From Gammaproteobacteria bacterium (GTDB lineage Bacteria; Pseudomonadota; Gammaproteobacteria; Ga0077536), in assembly GCA_016191285.1 (NCBI GenBank), contig JACPPA010000012.1, positions 124,001 to 188,000 of the forward strand: 64,000 nt of DNA. Direction: 5' to 3'. The translations under genes were made by a program, and so were the position numbers. This document shows, piece by piece, positions 14,803-23,655 of the stretch. The notes beneath the pieces were generated by a model. That model saw nothing but the letters and a program-made list of their open reading frames with translations. It was not told the origin of the DNA and searched no databases. Numbering within the stretch: the first letter of the stretch is position 1; every line of letters begins with the position of its first letter.

Positions 14803-16725
14803 TTGTATAGCGTCGATATCGACACCGGCGGCACCATGACCGATACCTTGATCACGGGTGGCGGCGAGCCGGTCTTGATCAAAGTCGAGTCGACCCCACA
14901 CGACGTCACGGTCTCCTTCATGCAGAGCTTGGAAGCGGCGGCAAAGGCCCTGAACTCCGACTCGTTAGCCGCCTTCCTCGATCAAGTAAAGCTTATCCGT
15001 TGGTCATCGACCATCACGTCGAATGTACTGGCCCAACGCGCAGGCCCGAAACTTGGGCTGGTTGTTAGCATCGGGCATGAACAAGACTTATATGCGACGA
15101 ACCCCGCGGATACCGCGGCCGTGGTGCCTTCTCTGGTGCGACCCGAACATATCACCGGCCTACCGGAGAATGCGGATCGCGGGGAAATCGTCGCGATTCT
15201 GAAGCGCCTCATCGATCAAGGCATACGTCGCATCAACGTCTCGCTCAAAGGTGCGTTCCCAGATGGTCGGCGTGAGCAAGAGATCTTGAAAATTGTCGCC
15301 GAACAATTTCCGGATCATTACCTGGGTTCGGTGCCCGCGCTTGCCGGCAGCGACATGCTCATGCGACCGGACGATATGTCGCGAACCTTCTTCGCGTTGA
15401 TCAATTCCTATGTGCACAACTCGCTCGCGAATTCCTTGTTCAAGGCCGAGGACGCCGTCAAGGTTGAGCACAAATGGAAGGGCGATATTCTGGTCGGTCA
15501 TTTGAGCGGCGGTGTCGCGCGTATTGGTAAAACCAAGGCGGTCGATACCATCGAGTCCGGACCATTGTTTGGCACGCATGCGTCAGCGTATGTGGCCAAG
15601 GCCTTGAAGCTGCCGCGTGTACTCGCCATCGACATTGGCGGCACCACAGGTAAGGTCAGCGCCGTCACCGATGGGCGGATCGAAATGAAATCCGAAGGCG
15701 CGTTCTTCGGCATCCCCGTGCGCATGCCGATGGCGGTGCTGCGCTCCAACGCGTTGGGCGGCGGCAGTGTCGCACGGGCCGCAAACGGCACGGTGACCTT
15801 GGGGCCGGATAGCATGGGTGCCGCACCCGGTCCGGCCTGCTACGGCTTGGGCGGGACTCAAGCCACCTTGACCGACGCGCTGGTTACGCTCGGGCTAATC
15901 TCACCGACTGGTTTCTTAAACGGACGCCGCGTGTTGAACACCCACCTTGCGGCAGCGGCGCTTAAAAAGCAGGTGGCGGATCCGTTATCGATCACCGATC
16001 ACGCAGCTGCCGAGCAAGTCTACGCCCGCGCCGTCACGCTGATGAGTCAGCTGGCGCGCGACACGCTGCAAGAAGCCGGCTGGCCGAATGTGAGCAACAC
16101 CGTGCTCTTTGCGTATGGCGGTAACGGGCCGCTGTTTGCAACGGCGATCGCGGAGCACTTAGGCATTCGATCCGTGCGTTGTTTTGCACTGGGCACCGTG
16201 TTCAGTGCCTACGGTTCGGCGATCGCTGACGTGGTGCACCTGTACGAACGTGCACTCGTCAGTACCGAACTAACACGTGAAATCAACACCTGCACGAGCG
16301 AACTACTGGCGCAAGCCGCACGCGATCTCAAAGGCGAAGGCTTTGATCCGGCCGAGGCGAACTTGATCTGGACCCTGGAAGGCTCAGACGGCACGCGCGT
16401 CGAACAGGAAGGCGCCTTTGATTCGGCAATGATCGCGAAAATCCGCGCGCCGCAATTGCTGAGTCTCGCCGCGCGCTTCCCGATCGCGAAACAAGCGATC
16501 CCCGAACGCACGCCGAGCACAGGCGAATCGAAGACCGCGAGTCGTCAGTCGCCGCTCTCGTCGGCGGGCGAATTACCGGTGCACGACCATGGCGGATTAT
16601 TCGGGCGCACCCTGCGCGGACCGCTGATCGTCGACGGCGGCACCTTCACCTGGTACGTCGGCGCGCGGTGGGAATTGGTCGTCGATTTGCGCGGCGATGG
16701 CCTCCTCACCCAAGTCGCGGAGTAG
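14803..16725 (+). CDS. HyuA-like subunit of an acetophenone/acetone carboxylase-type enzyme (first copy)
   Basis: A 640-residue protein of the hydantoinase A/5-oxoprolinase N-terminal superfamily. It begins LYSVDIDTGGTMTDTLITGG (phosphate-binding loop of the ASKHA fold). A second nucleotide-binding segment is RVLAIDIGGTTGKVSAVTDG, and SMGAAPGPACYGLGG and LFAYGGNGPLFATAIAEHLG follow. The start is TTG 14803, behind a G-rich ribosome-binding site; the longer open frame upstream is not conserved-looking. In ketone carboxylases these subunits phosphorylate the substrate enol and/or bicarbonate using ATP. First gene of the operon. Confidence 0.88.
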   Translation: MYSVDIDTGGTMTDTLITGGGEPVLIKVESTPHDVTVSFMQSLEAAAKALNSDSLAAFLDQVKLIRWSSTITSNVLAQRAGPKLGLVVSIGHEQDLYATNPADTAAVVPSLVRPEHITGLPENADRGEIVAILKRLIDQGIRRINVSLKGAFPDGRREQEILKIVAEQFPDHYLGSVPALAGSDMLMRPDDMSRTFFALINSYVHNSLANSLFKAEDAVKVEHKWKGDILVGHLSGGVARIGKTKAVDTIESGPLFGTHASAYVAKALKLPRVLAIDIGGTTGKVSAVTDGRIEMKSEGAFFGIPVRMPMAVLRSNALGGGSVARAANGTVTLGPDSMGAAPGPACYGLGGTQATLTDALVTLGLISPTGFLNGRRVLNTHLAAAALKKQVADPLSITDHAAAEQVYARAVTLMSQLARDTLQEAGWPNVSNTVLFAYGGNGPLFATAIAEHLGIRSVRCFALGTVFSAYGSAIADVVHLYERALVSTELTREINTCTSELLAQAARDLKGEGFDPAEANLIWTLEGSDGTRVEQEGAFDSAMIAKIRAPQLLSLAARFPIAKQAIPERTPSTGESKTASRQSPLSSAGELPVHDHGGLFGRTLRGPLIVDGGTFTWYVGARWELVVDLRGDGLLTQVAE

Positions 16726-16729
16726 GCCA

Positions 16730-17107
16730 ATGAAACTCCTCAACATCGGCGAAAACCTGCAATGCGATCTGGACCGCGAAGTCTGGGTCTGCGGTCGCTG
16801 CCAGCACACGCTGGGTTCGGCGCACGCGAATGTGAAACAGGGACTACTGGTCGGCGAGCGCGATCCGCGCGAAATTCATCCGCCACTGTTGGAAAATCAG
16901 GAATACACCTTCGCGCCGAATCCCGAATGGATCCGCATCCTCGAATTCTATTGCCCTGGCTGCGGAGTGCAGATCGAAACCGAATACCTGCCGCCCGGAC
17001 ATCCCATCACCTACACCACCGAAATCGATATCGCCGCCTTGAAACAGCGCCTGGCGAATGGCGAAGTCGTGATCGAACACGGACATCTCAAAGTGGTGGG
17101 AGCATGA
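16730..17107 (+). CDS. small zinc-binding gamma subunit of the carboxylase (AcxC-like)
   Basis: A 125-residue protein with two CxxC pairs: WVCGRCQHTLG near residue 23 and EFYCPGCGVQIETEYLPPG near residue 81. This is the pattern of acetone carboxylase gamma and the equivalent 15-kDa acetophenone carboxylase subunit, a zinc-ribbon-like structural subunit. The start at ATG 16730 lies 4 nt after the first HyuA-like gene. The stop overlaps the next start (ATGA), so stoichiometric co-translation is likely. Confidence 0.87.
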   Translation: MKLLNIGENLQCDLDREVWVCGRCQHTLGSAHANVKQGLLVGERDPREIHPPLLENQEYTFAPNPEWIRILEFYCPGCGVQIETEYLPPGHPITYTTEIDIAALKQRLANGEVVIEHGHLKVVGA

Positions 17108-19248
17108 GAAGTGTCGATATCGATGTCGGCGGCACGTTTACCGACTTGGTCCTGACCTTCGACAGCCGCCGCGTCATCGCGAAATCGCCGACCACGCCGT
17201 ACGATCTTTCCGTGTGCTTCATGAATGTGCTCGAAGATGGCGCCGACCAACTCGGGATCGGCGTCGAGGATCTGCTGCCGCAGATCGAAGTCGTGCGCTA
17301 TTCGACGACGGTCGCGATGAACCGACTCATCGAACGTAAGGGCCCACGCCTCGGCTTTATGACCACCGAAGGCCACGAAGACGCGATCTTGATCGGCCGC
17401 GGCGCGCAATGGGTGGACGGCCTGCGCATTGGCGAACGGCGCAATTTGGCCGTGCAACATAAGCCAACACCGCTGGTCACGCGGCAGATGATTGTTGGCT
17501 TGCGCGAACGCGTGGATTCAACCGGCAGCATTCTGCGCGCGCTGGATGAAGACGATGTCCGCGTCAAATTGCGTTACCTCATGGACAACGGCGCGCGCTC
17601 GATCGCCGTATGTTTGTTGTGGTCGTTTGCCAATCCAACGCATGAACGACGCGTGCGCGAAATCATTCGCGAAGAATACAAGGGGTATCACGTCGGTTAC
17701 TTGCCGGTGGTGCTGTCGCACGAAGTCGTCGCCAAGGTCGGCGAATACGAACGCAGCATGACGGCCATTCTGGACGCCTACCTGCAGCGTTCGATCAAGC
17801 TCGAAATGGAAGCGACCTGGGATCAATTGCGCGAACGCGGTTATCGCGGCAGCTTCCTGCTGACGCACAACACCGGCGGCAGCGCCGAGATGTTCAAAAC
17901 CACCGCCTCGCGCACCTACAATGGCGGACCGATCTCGGGCTTGATGGGCTCCTACCATATCGGTCGTGCACTCGGTTACAAAAACGTGATCGCGAGCGAC
18001 GTCGGTGGCACCAGTTTCGATGTCGGCATGGTGGTCGATGCCGGCGTGCGGAGTTACGAGTTCCGTCCGATCATCGACCGCTGGATGGTCGGCATCACCA
18101 TGTTACAGACCACGACCATGGGCGCCGGCGGCGGCTCGATCGCGTCGATCAATAAATTACTCAATCGTCTCGAAGTGGGTCCGCACAGCGCGGGCGCCAT
18201 GCCGGGACCGGTGTGTTACGACTTAGGCGGCACCGAACCCACGGTGACGGATGCCGATGTCGCGCTCGGCTATATTTCGCCGGACAGCTACTTTGGCGGC
18301 CGCATGCCGTTGAATCTGGGCAAGGCCGTGGCGGCGATTCAAAACAAGATCGCCACCCCACTCGGCATGTCGGTCGATGAAGCCGCGGCGATGATCCGCA
18401 ACATCGTCGAAGAGAACATGGCGTCGGCGATCAAACGCGAAGTGCATCTGCGCGGCTATCATCCCGAGGATTTCGTCCTGTTCGCCTTCGGTGGTGGCGG
18501 CCCGACGCATGTCGCGGGCTATCGCGCCGAGGTGCCGGTCGCGGTGATCTTTCCGCAGGCTCCGGTGTTCTGCGCGCTCGGCAGTTCGGTCATGGACATC
18601 ATGCATGTCTACGAAGTCTCGCGGCGCATGGTGTTCATGGAAGCCGTCAGCGAAAAATTCACGACCGAGTACGAAGGTTTTAACGACGCCGTGCGCGACA
18701 TGGTCGCGCAGGCCAAAATCGATCTAACCGCCGAGGGCTTGGCAGTTGAGAGTGCAAGTTTTCAGCTCGAACTCGATATGTTGTACGGCGGCCAAATTCA
18801 CGTAAAACGCGTGTCATCGCCCCATCTGTACTTGGAGGATCCGCGGCATGTCGAGGAAATCTATGCGGCGTTCGAAGCGGAATTCTCCGCTGCGTTCTCG
18901 CCACATGTGGTGAACAAACCGGGCGGCGTGTATCTCGAAAACATCGTCTTGAAAGCCACTGTGCCGACCGAAAAGCTTGCGCTCCCGGAACACCCGCTGG
19001 GATCGCCGGACGCGAGCAGCGCGCGCGCAGGAGTACGCAATGCGTACTGGCCGGCGCTGAAGGCGCGACAAGATACGCCGGTCTATCGCTTTGAAGGCAT
19101 GCAACCGGGTCACCGCGTAACGGGGCCGGTGCTCATTGATGCGGAATTCACGACCGTCATCGTGCCACCCGGACAAGACTTTCACATCGATAGCCGCGGT
19201 CTCGGCATCATGGAATACGTTGCCACCACGCCAGGAGCGCACCCGTGA
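17104..19248 (+). CDS. HyuA-like subunit of the carboxylase (second, longer copy)
   Basis: A 714-residue hydantoinase A-like protein. It opens MRSVDIDVGGTFTDLVLTFD and contains KVGEYERSMTAILDAYLQR, LTHNTGGSAEMFKTTASRT, VIASDVGGTSFDVGMVVDAG, GAMPGPVCYDLGGTEPTVTD and LFAFGGGGPTHVAGYRAE. It is paralogous to but clearly different from the first copy. Having two distinct HyuA-like subunits is the composition reported for acetophenone carboxylase (alpha and alpha'). It overlaps the gamma gene by 4 nt and the HyuB-like gene by 4 nt. Confidence 0.9.
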   Translation: MRSVDIDVGGTFTDLVLTFDSRRVIAKSPTTPYDLSVCFMNVLEDGADQLGIGVEDLLPQIEVVRYSTTVAMNRLIERKGPRLGFMTTEGHEDAILIGRGAQWVDGLRIGERRNLAVQHKPTPLVTRQMIVGLRERVDSTGSILRALDEDDVRVKLRYLMDNGARSIAVCLLWSFANPTHERRVREIIREEYKGYHVGYLPVVLSHEVVAKVGEYERSMTAILDAYLQRSIKLEMEATWDQLRERGYRGSFLLTHNTGGSAEMFKTTASRTYNGGPISGLMGSYHIGRALGYKNVIASDVGGTSFDVGMVVDAGVRSYEFRPIIDRWMVGITMLQTTTMGAGGGSIASINKLLNRLEVGPHSAGAMPGPVCYDLGGTEPTVTDADVALGYISPDSYFGGRMPLNLGKAVAAIQNKIATPLGMSVDEAAAMIRNIVEENMASAIKREVHLRGYHPEDFVLFAFGGGGPTHVAGYRAEVPVAVIFPQAPVFCALGSSVMDIMHVYEVSRRMVFMEAVSEKFTTEYEGFNDAVRDMVAQAKIDLTAEGLAVESASFQLELDMLYGGQIHVKRVSSPHLYLEDPRHVEEIYAAFEAEFSAAFSPHVVNKPGGVYLENIVLKATVPTEKLALPEHPLGSPDASSARAGVRNAYWPALKARQDTPVYRFEGMQPGHRVTGPVLIDAEFTTVIVPPGQDFHIDSRGLGIMEYVATTPGAHP

Positions 19249-21296
19249 GTTATCCGACTGTCGAAGAAAAATTAGCCTCGCTCAAGGTCACGCCGGCCAG
19301 CGACTACGAACGCGAGTGCATGCAGAAAGTGTCGCGCGGCGCTTACGAAATCGCCGTGCAACGCACCGCCGACATCCTCGATGAGGGTTATGAAATCTTC
19401 ATGCGCTCGTCGCGAAGCTCAATGGGCGTCGCTGGCGATTCGATCGTCGCGATGTTCACGGCGGCTGGCGATCTGGTGAATGCGTCCGCCGGCACTTATT
19501 TGCACGCGGTGATCCCGCCGATCGTCATCAAGTATATTTTGAAAAAGTATCACGAGAATCCCGGCATCAACGACGGCGACATCTTCTACACCAACGATGC
19601 GCTGTACGGCGGCATTCACAACCCCGATCAAGTCGCCATCATGCCGGTGTTCTATGCCGGAAAACTGGTCGCGTGGACGGCGGCGTTATCGCATACCACC
19701 GAGACGGGGGCATGCGAACCGGGCGGCATGCCGTTGTCCGCCACTTCGCGGTTTGAAGAAGGGATGAATCTGCCGCCGATGAAGATCGGTCAAAATTTCC
19801 GGATCAATAACGACATCATCGAACTCTTCAGCGCCTTCGGGATCCGGGCGGAGGCGATGGTCACCGTCGACCTTAAAGCCCGTTGCACCACCGCCGATCG
19901 CGTGCGGTTGCGCCTGGTTGAAATGTGCAAGCGTGAAACGCCGGAATTTGTCACCGGCCTCTTCCGTCGCATGCTGATCGAAGCCGAAGCCGGTGCGCGC
20001 AAGCGCCTCAAAACCTGGCCCGATGGTATCTACCGCTGCGCGACGTTCAGCGACGCGGCCGGATTGAAGCGCGGCCTGATCCGCAATTGCTTCATGACCA
20101 TGCGGAAGTGTGGCGATCACCTCACCATAGATTTTACCGGCACCAGCCCCGAGAACCTGTCGAGTTATAACGCGCACCCGCAGGCGGTGGTCGGCCATCT
20201 GGCGAATTACATCTACGAATATGTGTTTCACGATCTGCCCATTTCGAGCGCGACGTTCGCGCCGCTCGATTTTATTTTTCCGGAAGCGAGCTGTCTGTCG
20301 CCAACACCCCGGGCCGCAACCAGCAACGCAGTGATGATCTGCACCGGGGCGATGAGCGCGATCGCCAATTGCATTTCGCGCGCGCGTTTCCCGAGCGAAG
20401 AATGGCGCCAAGCCACCGCCTCAATGGGTAACGGCGGTAACGCGCCCGTGATCGCGGGCGCCTCGCAATGGCAGATGCCCTTCGCCGACATGATCGCCTA
20501 CACCATCAACACCGAGGGCCAGGGCGCGCGCTGCACCCACGATGGCATGGATGCGTATGGCTTTCCATGGTGTGCCTTTGGCCGCGCGCCCAATGTCGAG
20601 AACATGGAAAATGAATTTCCAATGTTGGTGCCCTTTAGCCAGCATTGGCCGGATTCCGGCGGCCATGGCAAATATCGCGGGGGCTGTGGCACGGCGCAGT
20701 TTTGGTCGGCGCACCACGTGCCGATGCTGTTCTTCCTGGCGATTGCGGATAACAGCACCGTCCAGACCCCGCAACCGCTATTCGGTGGCTACGCGCCACC
20801 CACCGTGCCTGGGTTATCGATCAAGGACACCAAGATCTCGGAACTGATGCGGCAGTTGGAAAACAAAACGCTCGATTTTCTAAGCCTCGTCAAAGGCGAA
20901 TTCGGCGAACTCACTACCGAACCTTTTGGCCGTGCAGCACGTCCGATCGAGGGCGACAAAACGATTTCGATTCTGATGTCGACCGGCGGTGCAGGTTATG
21001 GCGATCCGCTCGATCGGGATCCATTGTCCGTGCAAAAAGATTTGATTGCGGGCCTGTGTTCGGAATTCAGTGCGCGCGAAATCTACCAGGTTGCCTGGGA
21101 TGCAGTGCGCGAGCGGGTCGATCTCGTGGCCACCGAAGCCTTACGTGCGGAAGCGCGCCGCGCGCGCCTGAAGCGTGGCGTGCCGTACCACGAGTTTGAG
21201 CCCGCGTGGCTTAAACGCCGACCGCCTGAGGACGCAATGGCGCTGTATGGTTCATGGCCGGACGCGAAGCCGCTCGCGCCAGTGTATCGGCCGTAA
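19245..21296 (+). CDS. HyuB-like catalytic subunit of the carboxylase
   Basis: A 683-residue hydantoinase B family protein starting at GTG 19245, overlapping the previous stop. Conserved blocks include SSRSSMGVAGDSIVAMFTAA, DGDIFYTNDALYGGIHNPDQ, FTGTSPENLSSYNAHPQAVV, FWSAHHVPMLFFLAIADN and MSTGGAGYGDPLDRDP. In acetone and acetophenone carboxylases this subunit joins the activated ketone enolate to CO2 or carboxyphosphate. Length is close to that of the known 75-kDa subunit. The true substrate is not shown by the sequence. Confidence 0.9.
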   Translation: MSYPTVEEKLASLKVTPASDYERECMQKVSRGAYEIAVQRTADILDEGYEIFMRSSRSSMGVAGDSIVAMFTAAGDLVNASAGTYLHAVIPPIVIKYILKKYHENPGINDGDIFYTNDALYGGIHNPDQVAIMPVFYAGKLVAWTAALSHTTETGACEPGGMPLSATSRFEEGMNLPPMKIGQNFRINNDIIELFSAFGIRAEAMVTVDLKARCTTADRVRLRLVEMCKRETPEFVTGLFRRMLIEAEAGARKRLKTWPDGIYRCATFSDAAGLKRGLIRNCFMTMRKCGDHLTIDFTGTSPENLSSYNAHPQAVVGHLANYIYEYVFHDLPISSATFAPLDFIFPEASCLSPTPRAATSNAVMICTGAMSAIANCISRARFPSEEWRQATASMGNGGNAPVIAGASQWQMPFADMIAYTINTEGQGARCTHDGMDAYGFPWCAFGRAPNVENMENEFPMLVPFSQHWPDSGGHGKYRGGCGTAQFWSAHHVPMLFFLAIADNSTVQTPQPLFGGYAPPTVPGLSIKDTKISELMRQLENKTLDFLSLVKGEFGELTTEPFGRAARPIEGDKTISILMSTGGAGYGDPLDRDPLSVQKDLIAGLCSEFSAREIYQVAWDAVRERVDLVATEALRAEARRARLKRGVPYHEFEPAWLKRRPPEDAMALYGSWPDAKPLAPVYRP

Positions 21297-21322
21297 GCGG
21301 CCGCGGACCGCCGTGCACGCCG

Positions 21323-22045
21323 ATGACGATTAAACCCGCACGCAAAAGAGTCCAAGCCATCGCGCTGGGGCGCGGGGCGACTGAGCGCGTTATCGGCCCA
21401 CTCGCGTTTGAGACCGCCGCACAAATTTCCGCGCGTCCGCTCGATGAATTTCGTACCGACCCCACACAACTCGCGAATGGACTCAATGAATTTCAACGGG
21501 CGACCGCCACCGACTTTATTTGTTGTGCATTGGCGAACGAGTTGGAACTCGCCTCGAGCGGTGGGGTGTTAACGCTTGAAGCGTGGCTGACGCCGGGGCA
21601 GCGGTTATACGCCAGTCTCGAAGCTTGTAAGCGCTTGCGAATAACGGTGGGTGATAACGTCGCCTTACTGGTGGGACTAACGGGACCCGCGACCCTCGCG
21701 GCGCAGTTCAACGCGCCGCTCAGTGCGGTGAGCGAGATTTTTAGCGCGCTGGTTAAACATTTCTGCGAAGCCGGCGCCGATCTAGTCTTAGTGATTGACC
21801 CCACAGGTTCGAACGCCGATACCGGCATTAATGACATCCTACGCACGGCTAGCAACATCGCGCGCTTTCACCGCGGCTTGACCTTGGGCTGGGAACCGGC
21901 TTCGTCGCTGCCGCAACCGCAGCGCGTGCCGCTCGCGAGTCCGCTGGTCGCCGGCGCCGGGATCACCACCACCGACACCATCGTCGCGGCCGACGCGAGT
22001 ATCGAAGCCGTACGCCGATGGATGGCCATCACCGCGGGCAGTTGA
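21323..22045 (+). CDS. short UroD-like protein in the carboxylase operon
   Basis: A 240-residue protein with blocks like the uroporphyrinogen decarboxylase/corrinoid methyltransferase barrel: RKRVQAIALGRGATERVIGP at the start, then ALLVGLTGPATLAAQF and LVKHFCEAGADLVLVIDPTG. It is about 100 residues shorter than UroD and lacks the usual C-terminal barrel strands. It occupies the place of the fifth gene in the apcABCDE order of Aromatoleum. Whether it matches that epsilon subunit cannot be judged here. ATG 21323 is chosen; an earlier in-frame ATG (21254) would overlap the HyuB gene. Role unknown. Confidence 0.6.
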   Translation: MTIKPARKRVQAIALGRGATERVIGPLAFETAAQISARPLDEFRTDPTQLANGLNEFQRATATDFICCALANELELASSGGVLTLEAWLTPGQRLYASLEACKRLRITVGDNVALLVGLTGPATLAAQFNAPLSAVSEIFSALVKHFCEAGADLVLVIDPTGSNADTGINDILRTASNIARFHRGLTLGWEPASSLPQPQRVPLASPLVAGAGITTTDTIVAADASIEAVRRWMAITAGS

Positions 22046-22047
22046 AC

Positions 22048-23367
22048 ATGACCAAGCTCTACTGGAACGCCGAGGCGGAAACGCTAGCCGCGGCTGCGCT
22101 GCGCGCCTTGCATACCCGAAAGCTGCACACCGCACTGAACTACGTCGCGACGCATTCAAAATTTTATCAGGCGAAATTTGCAGGAGCTGGGGTTTCGCCT
22201 AACGACTTCACCGCCCTTGAGGATCTGGCGCGCTTTCCGTTCACCGAGAAAAGTGAACTGCGTGAAAGTCAGCTCCGCGACCCGCCGTTCGGCGAACATC
22301 GCGCCTGCGCTAGCGCGGAAATTCGTCGCGTGTACTCGACCAGCGGCACCACGGGCCGCCCGACCTATATAGGGTTGACTGCCCACGACATCGCACAATG
22401 GCGCGAGGTGGCCTTACGCGCCTTTTGGGCGTCGGGCTTGCGCCCCGGCGCGATCGTTCCGGTGGTGGTATCGCCCTTCGTCGTCGCGGCCTCGTATGCC
22501 GACGCCTTCGAGACCGTCGGCACCTGTATCCCGATCGGCGTCAATATGACCGATCGTCTGATCGATGCGTTCCGCTTTGCACGCGCGAATACGCTGCTCT
22601 GCACGGCGTCGTATCCCTTACACTTCGCCGCCGCACTCCAACAGCGCGGCATCGATCCTAAAACCTTGGGACTAAAACTCATTTTCGCCGGCGGTGAGCC
22701 GGGCGCTTCGATCCCCTCGGTGCGCCAACAAATAGAGGATACCTTTGCGTGCCGCATGCTGGAAGTGTCGGGCAACGGCGATTACAGTGCGATGGCCTGG
22801 GGCGAGTGCGAACATCGACTGGGCATGCATTTTTGCGGGCAAGGCTTGATCCATCCGGAACTCGTCGAACCCGACACGGGTCGCGTCATTGACATCGTTC
22901 CCGGGGCACAAGGCGAGCTGGTGTGTACCAGTCTGGATCGCGAATGCATTCCGCTCGTACGCTTCCGCACCCGCGATCATGTCGTCGTTACCCACACTGA
23001 GTGCGCCTGCGGACGAACGGGGTTCGGCATTCGCATCATCGGCCGTACGGATGACATGCTGATTGTGCGCGGCGTGAATGTTTATCCGTCGGCGGTGCGC
23101 GATGTGATCGCGAGCTTCGCGCCGCGGACGACCGGCGTTATCGAAATTCAACTGCACAAACCGCCGCCAGAGGGTTGGGAACCGCCATTGCAAATCAAGG
23201 TTGAGCACACCGGGCTCGCCGATCGACTCACCGGCCTTAGTGCTGAAATCGAGGCAAAGCTCCGCGAAAAGCTAATTTTCCGAGCGCAGATCGAATTGGT
23301 GCCAGACGGTTCCCTTCCCCGCTACGAATACAAAGCAAAGCTGGTGCGGAAAATCTACGAAGGATAA
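22048..23367 (+). CDS. PaaK-like acyl/aryl-CoA ligase
   Basis: A 439-residue AMP-forming ligase of the phenylacetate-CoA ligase type. The ATP-binding motif is RVYSTSGTTGRPTYIG. Other blocks are LKLIFAGGEPGASIPSVRQQ, the EVSGNGDYSAMAWGECE region, LVRFRTRDHVVV with a following CACG metal site, and IIGRTDDMLIVRGVNVYPSA. It starts 2 nt after the UroD-like gene. A CoA ligase after a ketone carboxylase fits a route in which the new beta-keto acid is activated to its CoA thioester for thiolysis. Aromatoleum uses a different ligase (Bal) at the same step. Confidence 0.9.
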   Translation: MTKLYWNAEAETLAAAALRALHTRKLHTALNYVATHSKFYQAKFAGAGVSPNDFTALEDLARFPFTEKSELRESQLRDPPFGEHRACASAEIRRVYSTSGTTGRPTYIGLTAHDIAQWREVALRAFWASGLRPGAIVPVVVSPFVVAASYADAFETVGTCIPIGVNMTDRLIDAFRFARANTLLCTASYPLHFAAALQQRGIDPKTLGLKLIFAGGEPGASIPSVRQQIEDTFACRMLEVSGNGDYSAMAWGECEHRLGMHFCGQGLIHPELVEPDTGRVIDIVPGAQGELVCTSLDRECIPLVRFRTRDHVVVTHTECACGRTGFGIRIIGRTDDMLIVRGVNVYPSAVRDVIASFAPRTTGVIEIQLHKPPPEGWEPPLQIKVEHTGLADRLTGLSAEIEAKLREKLIFRAQIELVPDGSLPRYEYKAKLVRKIYEG

Positions 23368-23394
23368 GGACCGCATCGCTCTGCGCGCCGCTCC

Positions 23395-23628
23395 TGTGGA
23401 AGCGGATTTATCCGCGAACGGACACCAATCGCAGCTTCGCCGCTAAAGCGGCTCCCACCAGATCGACGCTAAAGCCACCCTCACACGAATGATTTCCGCC
23501 AATGCATTTTTTGTGGGAGCGGATTTATCCGCGGCGAGGCACCAATCGCAACTTCGCCGCTAAAGCCATCCACACAAGAACAATTTCCGCTGACGCAGCT
23601 TTTTGTGGGAGCGGATTTATCCGCGAAC
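23395..23628. repeat. REP cluster upstream of the RlmI-like gene
   Basis: Three plus-oriented copies with stem GCGGATTTATCCGC (23395-23419, 23511-23534, 23603-23628). They alternate with minus-oriented copies of the GCCGCTTTAGCGGC type (23435-23460, and a partial copy at 23552-23567). Linking segments such as CAATTTCCGC and ACCAATCGCA recur, so the whole ~100-bp unit is duplicated, not only the palindromes. Confidence 0.88.
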
Positions 23629-23655
23629 GGGCTGTCAAGGCGGTATCATGCACTC

